Numbered from the stretch's first letter, positions 1 through 12,857 are shown. The stretch: 64,000 nt of DNA from Burkholderia cenocepacia (GCF_014211915.1 NZ_CP060039.1:1922001-1986000); one strand, 5' to 3'. Notes: generated by a model not told the origin, from the letters alone. A program made the numbers and translations.

Positions 1-174
1 GACGAGACGCGCCAGGCGATCGCCGATTCGCGTTCGATCCGCATGAGCGCGCAGGCGCACAAGGTCACGTACTACACGACGATGTCGGGCGCGCGCGCGG
101 CCGTTGAAGGCTTGCGCTACCTGAAGGATCTGGAAGTCTATGATTTACAAGGTCTTCACGCTCGCCTAAACTAA
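1..174 (+). CDS. carB: carbamoyl-phosphate synthase large subunit, C-terminal end (partial)
   Basis: The window opens inside a reading frame that ends at TAA 172-174. Its last 57 residues include HKVTYYTTMSGARAAVEGL, which I recognise as the C-terminal end of the CarB allosteric (MGS-like) domain. CarB with CarA makes carbamoyl phosphate from glutamine, bicarbonate and ATP for pyrimidine and arginine synthesis. Only the tail is present, so catalytic domains cannot be checked. greA follows on the same strand after a terminator-like hairpin, the usual Burkholderia order. Confidence 0.85.
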   Translation, partial: DETRQAIADSRSIRMSAQAHKVTYYTTMSGARAAVEGLRYLKDLEVYDLQGLHARLN

Positions 175-204
175 GCGGTCAGTTACCTGTCGAAGCAACA
201 CGTG

Positions 205-264
205 CCGCGATTAGGCGGTGTTTCCAGTGCATCGGAAGCGCGCTTAATCGCGGTGATTTTTTTT
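205..264 (+). terminator. Rho-independent terminator after carB
   Basis: The arms 205-217 (CCGCGATTAGGCG) and 241-253 (CGCTTAATCGCGG) pair over 13 bp with one G-U. An eight-T run follows at about 257-264. The loop is long (23 nt). It lies between carB and greA, so it ends the carAB transcript or attenuates read-through into greA. Confidence 0.7.
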
Positions 265-292
265 ATAGCCGTTTTTAGCGATTGAGCCGTTT

Positions 293-769
293 ATGAGCAC
301 CATTCCGTTGACAAAGCGTGGCGCAGAGCAACTGCGCGATGAATTGCAGCGCCTCAAGTCCGTCGAGCGGCCGGCCGTGATCAACGCGATCGCGGAGGCC
401 CGCGCACAGGGCGATCTGTCCGAAAACGCCGAATACGACGCAGCGAAGGAAAAGCAGGGCTTTATCGAGGGCCGCATCGCGGAACTCGAATCCAAGCTGT
501 CCGCCGCGCAAATCATCGATCCCACGGTGCTCGACGCCGATGGCCGCGTGGTGTTCGCCGCGACGGTCGAACTCGAGGATCTCGAGTCGGGCGACACCGT
601 CAAGTACCAGATCGTCGGCGACGACGAAGCCGATATCGATCACGGCCTGATCTCGGTCAGCTCGCCGATCGCACGCGCGCTGATCGGCAAGTCCGAAGGC
701 GACGTCGCGGCCGTGCAGGCACCGAGCGGCGTGCGCGAGTACGAAATCATCTCGGTCAGCTACATCTGA
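293..769 (+). CDS. greA: transcription elongation factor GreA
   Basis: This 158-residue protein has the normal GreA length. The N-terminal coiled coil (about residues 1-75) carries the acidic-tip region [18 protein letters not shown], where the D and E residues stimulate RNA polymerase to cleave backtracked RNA. The C-terminal FKBP-like domain ends in [16 protein letters not shown]. It rescues stalled transcription complexes in the cytoplasm. The ATG at 293 is kept because it gives the canonical start [14 protein letters not shown]. It lies downstream of carB, separated by a terminator, so it probably has its own promoter. Confidence 0.97.
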   Translation: MSTIPLTKRGAEQLRDELQRLKSVERPAVINAIAEARAQGDLSENAEYDAAKEKQGFIEGRIAELESKLSAAQIIDPTVLDADGRVVFAATVELEDLESGDTVKYQIVGDDEADIDHGLISVSSPIARALIGKSEGDVAAVQAPSGVREYEIISVSYI

Positions 770-783
770 AGCGGGGCGACGTG

Positions 784-1242
784 ATGCCGCATCGCGTGTT
801 CCGTCTGCTGTCGGCCGTATGGGTCGGCAGCCTGCTGACGATCGGGTATGCGGTCGCGCCCGTATTGTTCAAGACGCTGGAACGGATGACGGCCGGTTCG
901 GTCGCCGCCCAGCTGTTCCGTATCGAGGCGATCCTCGGCGTCGTGTGCGGCGTGCTGCTGCTCGCGTTGTCGAATCAGCAGGTGCGGCGCGGCAGCAGCG
1001 AGTATCGCCGTGTGCGCTGGATCGTCGCCGCGATGGTCGTATGCGTGCTGGTCGGGTATTTTGCGCTGCAGCCGTTCATGAATGCGCTGCGCGTGGCCGC
1101 GATGGATGCGGGCACCGATATCGCGAATTCGCCGTATGCGAGCCGCTTCGGGATGCTGCACGGCGTCTCGAGCGTGTTCTATCTCGTCGAAAGCGTGCTG
1201 GGGCTGATGCTGATCTGGCGTCTGCCGGCGCGCGACGCCTGA
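784..1242 (+). CDS. DUF4149-type membrane protein
   Basis: A small integral membrane protein of 152 residues with about four hydrophobic segments: near residues 8-28, 45-65, 80-100 and 130-148. The pattern (YAVAPVLFKTLE near the N-terminus, GMLHGVSSVFYLVES near the C-terminus) fits the DUF4149 family common in beta-proteobacteria; function is unknown. GTG 781 and ATG 784 are both possible starts; I take the ATG. It begins 14 bp after greA stops and may be co-transcribed with it. Confidence 0.8.
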   Translation: MPHRVFRLLSAVWVGSLLTIGYAVAPVLFKTLERMTAGSVAAQLFRIEAILGVVCGVLLLALSNQQVRRGSSEYRRVRWIVAAMVVCVLVGYFALQPFMNALRVAAMDAGTDIANSPYASRFGMLHGVSSVFYLVESVLGLMLIWRLPARDA

Positions 1243-1291
1243 GCGCCGCGCTGGGGCAGGGCGGCACGGGAATCCGTGCCGCACCGGCGGA

Positions 1292-1816
1292 TTACTTGTC
1301 CTGGAACGGCCGCTTGGTGCTGGCCTGGCGCTTTTTCGCACGCTTCACGGTGCCGCCTGCCGTCACGCGTTCGTTGCCGCGCACCGTGACCTTCACCGGC
1401 CTCGGACGGCGCACGGGGCTTGCGTTCGGCGACACCTTGACGACCTTGACGGTGCGCGGGGCGCGGCCTTTCTTGTCATCGGCGGCTTCGGCCGCGCTGG
1501 GCAGCGCACCGGCACGACGGCCGCGGGCCGGGGCCGCTGCGGCTTCGGGCCTCCAGATCACCAGCAGCTTGCCGATATGCTGAATCGGGGCCGCGTTCAA
1601 GCGGTCGCAGATCTCGTCGTAGATCGCGATCCGTTCGTCGCGCTCGTCGCCGAACACGCGGATCTTGATCAGCTGGTGCGCGTCGAGGTGCACCTTGATT
1701 TCCTTCAGCACGGCGTCGGTCAGCCCTTCGGCGCCGATCAGCACGACGGGCTTGAGCGCATGGGCCTGGGAGCGCAGCGCGGAGCGCTCGGCGGGAGAAA
1801 GCGAAAGGGCGGGCAT
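1292..1816 (-). CDS. yhbY: YhbY/CRS1-YhbY (CRM) domain RNA-binding protein
   Basis: Residues 1-95 form a CRM domain (LSPAERSALRSQAHALKP, then GLTDAVLKEIKVHLDAHQLIK, and a GKLLVIWRP end), as in YhbY, which associates with pre-50S ribosomal particles. A lysine/arginine-rich, low-complexity tail of about 80 residues follows, making the protein 174 aa against roughly 97 in E. coli. The start ATG at 1816 gives MPALSLSPAE; the frame stays open upstream but reads into non-coding sequence. It is divergent from rlmE, another rRNA biogenesis gene, an arrangement widely conserved. Confidence 0.9.
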   Translation of the reverse strand: MPALSLSPAERSALRSQAHALKPVVLIGAEGLTDAVLKEIKVHLDAHQLIKIRVFGDERDERIAIYDEICDRLNAAPIQHIGKLLVIWRPEAAAAPARGRRAGALPSAAEAADDKKGRAPRTVKVVKVSPNASPVRRPRPVKVTVRGNERVTAGGTVKRAKKRQASTKRPFQDK

Positions 1817-2009
1817 GGAAATGTCGAAATCTAAATAAGGGCGCGCTGACTGAAAAGCGATCGCGGGACGTTCCCGCGTCAGCCGTGCGCCGAAACCACG
1901 TAAAATCGCGGCTTGGGCCTGAAAAGGGGCCGCAGCCGCGCGAAGAAGACGCGTATTATCCGCTAAAAGCGCGGCTTCACGAAGCAATTGGCAGCAATCT
2001 CTCTCTCGA

Positions 2010-2672
2010 ATGGCAAAAAACCGCTTCAACCAGCACTGGCTGCACGACCACATCAACGACCCGTACGTCAAAATGGCGCAGCGGGAGGGCTATCGCGCGC
2101 GCGCCGCGTACAAGCTGAAGGAAATCGACGAGCAGGACAAGCTGATCCGTCCCGGCCAGGTGATCGTCGATCTCGGCGCCACGCCGGGCAGCTGGAGCCA
2201 GTATGCCCGCAACAAGCTCGCGCAGGGCAAGAAGCGTGACGCGGAGCGCGAAGGCGGCATCGACGGCACGATCGTTGCGCTCGACATCCTGCCGATGGAG
2301 CCGATCGCCGACGTCCACTTCCTGCAGGGCGACTTCCGCGAGGACGACGTCCTCCACCAGCTGGAAGAAGTGCTCGAAGGCCGCGCGGTGGACCTTGTTA
2401 TTTCCGACATGGCCCCCAACCTCTCCGGCGTGGCGTCGGCGGACGCGGCGCGCATCGAGCATCTCTGCGATCTGGCGCTCGAATTCGCGCAGAACCATCT
2501 GAAGCCGGACGGTGCGCTGCTCGTGAAGTGCTTTCACGGTAGCGGCTACAGCCAGATCGTCGAGAAGTTCAAACAGCAGTTTAAGGTTGTCGCGCCGCGC
2601 AAGCCCAAGGCATCCCGCGACAAATCGTCCGAAACGTTCATTTTGGGTCGGCAGCTGAAGCATCCGCGCTGA
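2010..2672 (+). CDS. rlmE: 23S rRNA (uridine-2'-O-)-methyltransferase RlmE (FtsJ/RrmJ)
   Basis: A 220-residue heat-shock methyltransferase that 2'-O-methylates U2552 in the 23S rRNA A-loop on the 50S subunit, using SAM. Visible motifs: [12 protein letters not shown] (with the catalytic Lys), the SAM-binding [28 protein letters not shown] (catalytic Asp) and LVKCFHGSG (catalytic Lys). Between residues about 75 and 86 it has a short basic/acidic insertion ([12 protein letters not shown]) that is typical of beta-proteobacterial RlmE. ftsH follows on the same strand, as in E. coli rlmE-ftsH. Confidence 0.96.
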   Translation: MAKNRFNQHWLHDHINDPYVKMAQREGYRARAAYKLKEIDEQDKLIRPGQVIVDLGATPGSWSQYARNKLAQGKKRDAEREGGIDGTIVALDILPMEPIADVHFLQGDFREDDVLHQLEEVLEGRAVDLVISDMAPNLSGVASADAARIEHLCDLALEFAQNHLKPDGALLVKCFHGSGYSQIVEKFKQQFKVVAPRKPKASRDKSSETFILGRQLKHPR

Positions 2673-2838
2673 TGCGGAGTGCGGTGCCGCAAACGGGCTC
2701 CGGCCCTTGCCAGACAAGCGAAGCGCTATCGCGGCGGTTGTCAATGCTTATGGCGGGGGTGGTCGGACTGGATTAGAATGACCGAGGGGCGCCGCAAGGA
2801 AAATGTAGGCGCTCGTCTACGAGTGAAGGAGTGGTGCT

Positions 2839-4734
<1,896 letters not shown>

Positions 4735-4754
4735 TCTCCGCTTTAACGCCGTTC

Positions 4755-4787
4755 ACGGGCTGGTGTGGCTTCACACCGGCCCGTTTT
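4755..4787 (+). terminator. Rho-independent terminator after ftsH
   Basis: A 13-bp stem (ACGGGCTGGTGTG at 4755-4767 with CACACCGGCCCGT at 4772-4784, one T-G pair) closes a GCTT loop and is followed by a T run. It ends the ftsH transcript. It also argues against any folP start upstream of about 4790. Confidence 0.8.
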
Positions 4788-4810
4788 GCATTCATCCACG
4801 CCCGTTGCTC

Positions 4811-5704
4811 GTGTCCGATTCCGCTGTGTCCCCGTCCATTCCCGCGCCGCTCCAGTGCGGCCGCTTCGAACTGACGTTCGAACGCCCGCTCGTGATGGGC
4901 ATCCTCAACGCCACGCCCGATTCGTTCTCCGACGGCGGCCGCTTCCTCGCGCGCGACGATGCGCTGCGCCAGGCCGAGCGGATGATCGCCGACGGCGCGG
5001 ACCTGCTCGACATCGGCGGCGAATCGACGCGCCCTGGTGCGCCGCCGGTGCCGCTCGACGAGGAGCTCGCGCGCGTGATTCCGCTCGTCGAGGCGCTGCG
5101 GCCGCTGAACGTGCCGCTGTCGATCGATACCTACAAGCCGGCCGTGATGCGCGCGGCGCTGGCCGCCGGCGCGGATCTGATCAACGACATCTGGGGGTTC
5201 CGCCAGCCAGGCGCGATCGATGCGGTGCGCGACGGCAACAGCGGCCTGTGCGCGATGCACATGCTCGGCGAGCCGCAGACGATGCAGGTCGGCGAGCCCG
5301 ACTACGGCGACGTCGTGACCGACGTGCGCGATTTTCTCGCTGCGCGTGCCGAGGCGCTGCGCAACGCTGGGGTGGCGGCGGAGCGCATCTGCGTCGACCC
5401 CGGCTTCGGATTCGGCAAGGCGGTCGTCGACGACAACTATGCGCTGCTGGCCGCGTTGCCGGACACGGCGCCGGCGCGCCCCGACGGGCGCGCCTATCCG
5501 ATTCTCGCGGGCATGTCGCGCAAGTCGATGCTCGGTGCGGTGATCGGCGGCAAGCCGCCGATGGAACGCGTCGCGGCGAGCGTGGCGGCCGCGGTGTGCG
5601 CGGTCGAGCGGGGCGCCGCGATCGTGCGCGTGCACGACGTCGCGGCGACGGTCGATGCGCTGAAAGTATGGAATACCGTGCGCGCAGTCGCACGGCAACG
5701 ATAA
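4811..5704 (+). CDS. folP: dihydropteroate synthase
   Basis: A cytoplasmic TIM-barrel enzyme that joins p-aminobenzoate to dihydropterin pyrophosphate in folate synthesis; the sulfonamide target. Motifs: [15 protein letters not shown] near the N-terminus, [28 protein letters not shown] and [10 protein letters not shown]. About 297 residues from the GTG at 4811. The frame is open back to 4763, but that start would lie inside the ftsH terminator. glmM follows after 31 bp, the standard ftsH-folP-glmM order, and the two are likely co-transcribed. Confidence 0.94.
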   Translation: MSDSAVSPSIPAPLQCGRFELTFERPLVMGILNATPDSFSDGGRFLARDDALRQAERMIADGADLLDIGGESTRPGAPPVPLDEELARVIPLVEALRPLNVPLSIDTYKPAVMRAALAAGADLINDIWGFRQPGAIDAVRDGNSGLCAMHMLGEPQTMQVGEPDYGDVVTDVRDFLAARAEALRNAGVAAERICVDPGFGFGKAVVDDNYALLAALPDTAPARPDGRAYPILAGMSRKSMLGAVIGGKPPMERVAASVAAAVCAVERGAAIVRVHDVAATVDALKVWNTVRAVARQR

Positions 5705-5735
5705 GCAAGTCAGAAAGACGAAGGAGGAAGGACTC

Positions 5736-7091
<1,356 letters not shown>

Positions 7092-7153
7092 CCAGCGGCA
7101 GGCGCGCGCGGCGGTCCGGCCGCCCGCGCGCCGGCTTCCGGCGAATTCGCATG

Positions 7154-7179
7154 CGGCGCCTTCGGGCGCCGTCGTTTTT
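7154..7179 (+). terminator. Rho-independent terminator after glmM
   Basis: A perfect 7-bp GC stem (CGGCGCC 7154-7160, GGCGCCG 7165-7171) with a TTCG tetraloop is followed by TCGTTTTT. It ends the folP-glmM transcript before the phosphate operon. Confidence 0.85.
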
Positions 7180-7428
7180 CTCAGACGCAAAGGTTTGCCA
7201 TACCTATAAGTAACGTACTTCGGCAAACGCATTATTCCGATCTCATCGGGTATCCGACCCCACAATTTCAGCGACCGCGAAACCGGCTTCCCGCCCGGCT
7301 GACGCTGCGCTACGATGGGTCAGCACGCCCTCGAAGACAGACGCCATCCCCTCCCTCCGAGCCAGGCAATTCTTGCCGCCACCGCCGCTCCGGCGTCCCG
7401 ACGCGCCGCCCGATATTCCCTTTCAACC

Positions 7429-7477
7429 AGTCATGTTACTGTCACGCCAGTTTCATCGATTGTCACATTATCGTCAT
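7429..7477 (+). promoter_or_regulatory. Pho-box array (PhoB operator) upstream of pstS
   Basis: Five TGTCAT-like half-sites occur at 7429 (AGTCAT), 7440 (TGTCAC), 7451 (TTTCAT), 7461 (TGTCAC) and 7472 (CGTCAT), spaced 11, 11, 10 and 11 bp. Two full 18-bp boxes stand out: CTGTCACGCCAGTTTCAT (7439-7456) and TTGTCACATTATCGTCAT (7460-7477), against the consensus CTGTCATAAATCTGTCAT. They lie 57-95 bp before the pstS ATG, a normal activating position for phosphorylated PhoB. Confidence 0.85.
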
Positions 7478-7533
7478 GAGCAGCCCCTAACCTTCGCGGT
7501 GCCGTAGTCATCCGCTCACACACTGGAGGTCTC

Positions 7534-8568
7534 ATGAAATTGATGCAAACCGCGATTGCCGGCCTGGCTGGCGCGCTTTTCGCCGTCGCCGCCCACGCTG
7601 CCGACATCACGGGCGCAGGTAGCACGTTCGCGATGCCGATCTATACGAAATGGGCTGCGGACTACCAGCAGTCCGGCGGTTCGAAGGTCAACTACCAGGG
7701 CATCGGCTCGTCGGGCGGCCTGAAGCAGATCGTCGCGAAGACGGTCGATTTTGCCGGTTCGGACGCTCCGCTGAAGGACGAAGAACTCGCGAAGGAAGGC
7801 CTGTTCCAGTTCCCGACGGTGGTCGGCGGCGTGGTGCCGGTCGTCAACGTGCCGGGCGTGAAGGCCGGCGAACTGACGCTGTCGGGCCCGGTGCTCGGCG
7901 ACATCTACCTCGGCAAGATCAAGAAGTGGAACGACCCGGCGATCGCCGCGCTGAACCCGAAGCTCAAGCTGCCGGATACGGACATCGCCGTGGTCCGCCG
8001 CGCTGACGGCTCGGGCACGAGCTTCATCTGGACGAACTACCTGTCGAAGGTCAACGACGAGTGGAAGTCGAAGATCGGCGAAGGCACGACGGTCAACTGG
8101 CCGACGGGCACGGGCGGCAAGGGCAACGACGGCGTCGCGGCCTTCGTGCAGCGCCTGCCGGGCGCGATCGGCTACGTCGAGTGGGCGTACGCGAAGAAGA
8201 ACAACATGACCTACACTGCGCTGAAGAATTCGACGGGCACGGTGGTCGAGCCGAAGACGGAAACGTTCAAGGCCGCAGCGGCAGGCGCGAACTGGTCGAA
8301 GTCGTTCTACCAGATCCTGACGAACCAGCCGGGCAAGGAAGCGTGGCCGGTCGTCGGCGCGACGTTCGTGCTGCTGCACGCGAAGCAGGACAAGCCGGAG
8401 CAGGGCGCGGAAACGCTGAAGTTCTTCAGCTGGGCGTTCAAGAACGGCGAGAAGGCTGCCGACAGCCTCGACTACATCTCGCTGCCGGCGACGGTCGAGA
8501 CGGAAATCCGCAAGCAGTGGAAGACGAAGGTGACGGACGCTTCGGGCAAGCCGGTCGCCGCCGAGTAA
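7534..8568 (+). CDS. pstS: phosphate ABC transporter substrate-binding protein PstS
   Basis: The periplasmic high-affinity phosphate receptor, 344 residues. A signal peptide (about 1-22, ending AVAAHA) precedes [18 protein letters not shown]. Phosphate-binding segments [23 protein letters not shown] and [10 protein letters not shown] are visible. GGAGG (7523-7527) lies before ATG 7534. It is the first gene of pstSCAB-phoU-phoBR under the Pho boxes, so expression should rise on phosphate starvation. An intercistronic hairpin follows it, which may favour PstS-rich transcripts. Confidence 0.97.
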   Translation: MKLMQTAIAGLAGALFAVAAHAADITGAGSTFAMPIYTKWAADYQQSGGSKVNYQGIGSSGGLKQIVAKTVDFAGSDAPLKDEELAKEGLFQFPTVVGGVVPVVNVPGVKAGELTLSGPVLGDIYLGKIKKWNDPAIAALNPKLKLPDTDIAVVRRADGSGTSFIWTNYLSKVNDEWKSKIGEGTTVNWPTGTGGKGNDGVAAFVQRLPGAIGYVEWAYAKKNNMTYTALKNSTGTVVEPKTETFKAAAAGANWSKSFYQILTNQPGKEAWPVVGATFVLLHAKQDKPEQGAETLKFFSWAFKNGEKAADSLDYISLPATVETEIRKQWKTKVTDASGKPVAAE

Positions 8569-8584
8569 GCCATCCAGCGGTTCG

Positions 8585-8609
8585 CTGCCCGGCCGTGCCG
8601 GTCGGGCAG
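8585..8609 (+). other. intercistronic hairpin between pstS and pstC
   Basis: A 10-bp stem, CTGCCCGGCC (8585-8594) with GGTCGGGCAG (8600-8609), one G-T pair and a GTGCC loop. No T run follows, so it is not a classical terminator. It could stabilise or partly end the pstS transcript, giving more of the binding protein than of the permease. Confidence 0.5.
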
Positions 8610-8662
8610 TGTGTGCGGTAAAGCCGGGCGTTACGGCGCCCGGCGATCAAAAGCAGGCACCC

Positions 8663-9649
8663 ATGTCTGATATTTCATACACGTCCTCCCGATCGCCCGA
8701 CAGCGCGCAGCAGCGCGCGCCGAGCCGTCTCGGGGATGTCCTGTTCGGCGGCCTTGCGCGGCTGGCCGCGATCGTGACCCTGCTACTGCTGGGCGGGATC
8801 ATCGTTTCCCTGATCATTGCGTCGTTGCCGACCATCCAGAAGTTCGGCGTCGGCTTCCTGTGGCAATCCGAGTGGGACCCCAACTCGGACATCTACGGCG
8901 CACTCGTGCCGATCTACGGCACGATCGTGACGTCGCTGATCGCACTCGTCATCGCGGTGCCGGTCAGTTTCGGCATCGCACTGTTCCTCACCGAGCTGGC
9001 GCCCGTGTGGCTGCGCCGTCCGCTCGGCATCGCGATCGAGCTGCTCGCCGCGATTCCGTCGATCGTGTACGGCATGTGGGGTCTGCTCGTGTTCGCGCCG
9101 ATCTTCGCCGAATACTTCCAGAAGCCGCTCGGCCGCCTGCTCAAGGACGTGTGGGTGCTCGGCCCGCTGACGTCCGGCGCGCCGATCGGCATCGGCATCC
9201 TCGCGGCCGGCGTGATCCTCGCGATCATGATCATCCCGTACATCGCATCGGTGATGCGCGACGTGTTCGAGGTCACGCCGGTGCTGCTGAAGGAATCGGC
9301 ATACGGGATCGGCTGCACGACCTGGGAAGTGATGTGGAAGGTCGTGCTGCCCTACACGAAGACCGGCGTGATCGGCGGCGTGATGCTCGGCCTCGGCCGC
9401 GCGCTCGGCGAAACGATGGCCGTGACCTTCGTGATCGGCAACACCAACCTGCTCGACAGCGTGTCGCTGTTCGCGCCGGGCAACAGCATCACGTCGGCGC
9501 TCGCGAACGAATTCGCGGAAGCGCAGCCGGGCCTGCATACGTCGGCGCTGATGGAACTCGGCCTGATCCTGTTCGTGATCACGTTCATCGTGCTGTCCAT
9601 CTCCAAACTGCTGCTGCTTCGTCTCGAGAAGGGAGAGGGCAAGAAATGA
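8663..9649 (+). CDS. pstC: phosphate ABC transporter permease PstC
   Basis: An inner-membrane subunit of the PstSCAB phosphate importer, 328 residues with about six membrane segments. The transporter coupling region EAAYGIG-like ([21 protein letters not shown]) and [18 protein letters not shown] are seen. The ATG at 8663 is chosen over an upstream GTG (8609) because it gives [14 protein letters not shown] and does not overlap the hairpin. It overlaps pstA by 4 bp (ATGA), so translation is coupled. Confidence 0.96.
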   Translation: MSDISYTSSRSPDSAQQRAPSRLGDVLFGGLARLAAIVTLLLLGGIIVSLIIASLPTIQKFGVGFLWQSEWDPNSDIYGALVPIYGTIVTSLIALVIAVPVSFGIALFLTELAPVWLRRPLGIAIELLAAIPSIVYGMWGLLVFAPIFAEYFQKPLGRLLKDVWVLGPLTSGAPIGIGILAAGVILAIMIIPYIASVMRDVFEVTPVLLKESAYGIGCTTWEVMWKVVLPYTKTGVIGGVMLGLGRALGETMAVTFVIGNTNLLDSVSLFAPGNSITSALANEFAEAQPGLHTSALMELGLILFVITFIVLSISKLLLLRLEKGEGKK

Positions 9650-10539
9650 GCGAGCCCATCATGAATTTCCCGGGGCCGGACGGCGCCGCGCTCGACGCGA
9701 TGCGCAACCGCCTGCAGCGCAAGCGCAAGGCTGTCAACGCGATCGCGCTCACCGCGTCGCTCGGCGCGATGGCGTTCGGCCTGCTGTGGCTCGTGTGGAT
9801 TCTCTACACGACGGTGCATCTCGGCGTCGGCGGCCTGTCGCTGCAACTGTTCACCGAATCGACGCCGGCGCCGAACACCGAAGGCGGCGGCCTCGCGAAC
9901 GCGATCGTCGGCAGCCTGCTGCTGTGCGGCTTCGGCACGCTGGTCGGCACGCCGATCGGTATCCTCGCGGGCGTCTATCTCGCCGAATACGGGCAGAAGA
10001 ACCTGCTGGCCAGCACGATCCGCTTCATCAACGACATCCTGCTGTCCGCGCCGTCGATCGTCATCGGCCTGTTCGTGTACGCGATCGTCGTCGCGAAGTC
10101 GGGGCGCTTCTCGGGCTGGGCCGGCGTGATCGCACTGGCGCTGCTGCAGATCCCGATCGTGATCCGCACGACCGAGAACATGCTGAAGCTCGTGCCGAAT
10201 GCGCTGCGCGAAGCGGCCGTCGCGCTCGGCACGCCGAAGTGGCGCATGGTGCTGAAGATCACGCTGCGCGCATCGGTTGGCGGGATCGTGACGGGCGTAC
10301 TGCTCGCGGTCGCGCGGATCGCCGGCGAAACGGCGCCGCTGCTGTTCACCGCGCTGTCGAACCAGTTCTTCTCGTGGGACATGAGCCAGCCGATGGCGAA
10401 CCTGCCGGTCACGATCTACAAGTTCGCGATGAGCCCGTTCGCGGAATGGCAGTCGCTCGCGTGGGCGGGCGTGTTCCTGATTACGCTCGGGGTGCTCGGA
10501 CTGAACGTCCTGGCGCGCTCGATCTTCTCGAAAAAGTAA
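9646..10539 (+). CDS. pstA: phosphate ABC transporter permease PstA
   Basis: The second permease subunit, 297 residues with about six membrane segments. The cytoplasmic coupling loop [20 protein letters not shown] and [16 protein letters not shown] are visible. Its ATG at 9646 overlaps the pstC stop in an ATGA, a strong sign of translational coupling. It works with PstC to form the channel and PstB to energise it. Confidence 0.96.
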   Translation: MSEPIMNFPGPDGAALDAMRNRLQRKRKAVNAIALTASLGAMAFGLLWLVWILYTTVHLGVGGLSLQLFTESTPAPNTEGGGLANAIVGSLLLCGFGTLVGTPIGILAGVYLAEYGQKNLLASTIRFINDILLSAPSIVIGLFVYAIVVAKSGRFSGWAGVIALALLQIPIVIRTTENMLKLVPNALREAAVALGTPKWRMVLKITLRASVGGIVTGVLLAVARIAGETAPLLFTALSNQFFSWDMSQPMANLPVTIYKFAMSPFAEWQSLAWAGVFLITLGVLGLNVLARSIFSKK

Positions 10540-10554
10540 CGGCGGAGCAATCCG

Positions 10555-11403
10555 ATGAATATGGCAGAAAGCCACCTGAATCCCGTCGAGCGCACCGCTG
10601 CGCCCGCCGGCACGCAAGACGCGGCGCACGGCCGTCCGCTCGCGCCGCTGAACGCGAAGATCGAGGTCAACAACCTCAACTTCTTCTACAACAAGTTCCA
10701 CGCGCTGAAGAACATCAACCTGCGCATTCCCGAAGGGAAGGTGACGGCGTTCATCGGCCCGTCGGGCTGCGGCAAGTCGACGCTGCTGCGCACGTTCAAC
10801 AAGATGTTCGCGCTCTATCCGGAGCAGCGCGCCGAAGGCGAAATCCTGATGGACGGCGAGAACCTGCTGACGACGAAGCGCGACATCTCGCTGCTGCGCG
10901 CGCGGATCGGCATGGTGTTCCAGAAGCCGACCCCGTTCCCGATGTCGATCTACGACAACATCGCGTTCGGCGTGAAGATGTTCGAAAAGCTCACGCGTTC
11001 GGAAATGGACGACCGCGTCGAGTGGGCGCTCACGAAGGCCGCGCTGTGGAACGAAGTGAAGGACAAGCTGGGCCAGAGCGGCTATGGGCTGTCGGGCGGC
11101 CAGCAGCAGCGTCTGTGCATCGCGCGCGGCATCGCGATCCGTCCGGAAGTGCTGCTGCTCGACGAGCCGTGCTCGGCGCTCGACCCGATCTCGACGGGCC
11201 GCATCGAAGAGCTGATCGCGGAGCTGAAGAGCGACTACACGGTCGTGATCGTCACGCACAACATGCAGCAGGCCGCACGCTGCTCGGATTACACGGCCTA
11301 CATGTACCTGGGCGAGCTGATCGAGTTCGGCGAGACCGAAAAGATCTTCATCAAGCCGGTGCGCAAGGAAACGGAAGACTACATCACCGGCCGCTTCGGC
11401 TGA
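10555..11403 (+). CDS. pstB: phosphate ABC transporter ATP-binding protein PstB
   Basis: The 282-residue ATPase of the Pst importer. Walker [12 protein letters not shown], the Q-loop [13 protein letters not shown], the signature [14 protein letters not shown], Walker [14 protein letters not shown] and the switch histidine IVTHN are all present. An N-terminal extension of about 30 residues before [10 protein letters not shown] is normal for Burkholderia. It lies 15 bp after pstA and 18 bp before phoU. Confidence 0.97.
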
Positions 11404-11421
11404 TGACGGAGAACAACAACC

Positions 11422-12126
11422 ATGTCGGATAAACATCTGTCGAGCCAGTTCGACGCGGACCTGAATGCCGTGTCGTCGAAAGTGCTGGAAATGGGCGGAC
11501 TCGTGGAGTCGCAGATCGTCGGCGCGATGCGCGCGCTGAACGAATTCGATCGCGATACGGCCGAGAAGGTGATCGCGGCCGAGGAAACGCTGAACGCGAT
11601 GGAAGTGGACATCGACCAGGAATGCGGCAACATCATCGCGCGGAGACAGCCTGCCGCACGTGACCTGCGTCTTTTGATGTCGATTTCGAAAACGATTACG
11701 AACCTCGAGCGCGCCGGCGACGAGGCAGAGAAGATCGCCAAGCGCGTGCGCCGCCTGGTCGACGAGCCGGCCGCGCGTGCGGTCAACATCGCCGAGATCA
11801 AGGTGTCGGGCGAGATGGCCGTGACGATCCTGCGCCGCGCGCTCGACGCGTTCGCGCGCCTCGATACGGTGGCCGCCGCGCAGATCGTCAAGGACGACAA
11901 GGAAATCGACATGGAATTTCGCGCGTTCGTGCGCAAGCTCGTGTCGTACATGCAGGAAGATCCGCGCACGATCTCGGTCGGCCTCGACTACCTGTTCATC
12001 GCGAAGGCGATCGAACGGATCGGCGACCACGCGAAGAACATCGCCGAATTCATCATCTACATCGTGAAGGGCACCGACGTGCGGCACCAGCCGCGCGACA
12101 CGCTCGATCGCGAAGCCAACAGTTAA
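11422..12126 (+). CDS. phoU: phosphate signalling regulator PhoU
   Basis: A 234-residue, all-helical cytoplasmic protein that links Pst transporter state to PhoR and keeps the Pho regulon off when phosphate is plentiful. Two repeats of the PhoU fold are seen, with metal-ligand motifs EKVIAAEETLNAME and RAGDEAEKIAK in the first half and IERIGDHAKNIAEFIIY in the second. It is placed between pstB and phoB. Confidence 0.97.
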   Translation: MSDKHLSSQFDADLNAVSSKVLEMGGLVESQIVGAMRALNEFDRDTAEKVIAAEETLNAMEVDIDQECGNIIARRQPAARDLRLLMSISKTITNLERAGDEAEKIAKRVRRLVDEPAARAVNIAEIKVSGEMAVTILRRALDAFARLDTVAAAQIVKDDKEIDMEFRAFVRKLVSYMQEDPRTISVGLDYLFIAKAIERIGDHAKNIAEFIIYIVKGTDVRHQPRDTLDREANS

Positions 12127-12155
12127 TCGACTCCATAGGAAGAACAGAGGTGCCG

Positions 12156-12857
12156 ATGCCCAGCAACATTCTCGTCGTTGAAGATGAGCCCGCGATTTCC
12201 GAACTGATCTCGGTGAATCTCCAGCACGCCGGTCACTGCCCGATCCGCGCTTACAACGCCGAACAGGCGCAGAACCTGATCAGCGACGTGCTGCCCGATC
12301 TCGTGCTGCTCGACTGGATGCTGCCGGGCAAGTCCGGCATCGCGTTCGCGCGCGACCTGCGCAACAACGAACGGACCAAGCACATCCCGATCATCATGCT
12401 CACCGCCCGCGGCGACGAGCAGGACAAGGTGCTCGGCCTCGAAATCGGCGCGGACGATTACGTGACGAAGCCGTTCTCGCCGAAGGAACTGATGGCGCGC
12501 ATCAAGGCCGTGCTGCGCCGCCGCGCGCCGCAGCTGACCGAGGACGTCGTGTCGATCAACGGGCTGCGCCTCGACCCGGCCACGCATCGCGTCGCCGCGC
12601 ACGGCGACGGCAGCGAGATCAAGCTCGATCTCGGCCCGACCGAGTTCCGCCTGCTGCATTTCTTCATGACGCATCCGGAGCGCGTGCACAGCCGCACGCA
12701 GCTGCTCGACCAGGTGTGGGGCGACCACGTGTTCGTCGAGGAGCGTACCGTCGACGTGCACATCAAACGATTGCGCGCGGCCTTGAAACCGGCCGGCTGC
12801 GATGCGATGATCGAAACCGTGCGCGGCAGCGGCTACCGCCTCGCCAAGCACGCGTAA
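12156..12857 (+). CDS. phoB: phosphate regulon response regulator PhoB
   Basis: An OmpR/PhoB-family DNA-binding regulator, 233 residues. The receiver domain has the acidic pocket EDEP, the phosphoacceptor Asp in LVLLDWMLPGKSG, the Thr of MLTARG and the Lys of VTKPFSP. The C-terminal winged helix ends SGYRLAKHA. ATG 12156 is preferred to a GTG two codons earlier. It follows phoU by 29 bp, likely on the same transcript, so the operon is autoactivated through the pstS Pho boxes. Confidence 0.97.
   Translation: MPSNILVVEDEPAISELISVNLQHAGHCPIRAYNAEQAQNLISDVLPDLVLLDWMLPGKSGIAFARDLRNNERTKHIPIIMLTARGDEQDKVLGLEIGADDYVTKPFSPKELMARIKAVLRRRAPQLTEDVVSINGLRLDPATHRVAAHGDGSEIKLDLGPTEFRLLHFFMTHPERVHSRTQLLDQVWGDHVFVEERTVDVHIKRLRAALKPAGCDAMIETVRGSGYRLAKHA

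Larger units (their letters stand above)
7092..7533. other. 442-bp intergenic region between glmM and pstS
   Basis: Beyond the glmM terminator and the Pho-box array, this stretch holds an AT-richer segment near 7195-7270 and a C-rich segment near 7320-7420. I see no open reading frame with coding character on either strand. The pstS promoter should lie just downstream of the Pho boxes. Confidence 0.6.

Noticed and set aside
4763-4810. Longer folP start at 4763
   Set aside because: It lies inside the ftsH terminator hairpin, and the added residues show no family likeness.
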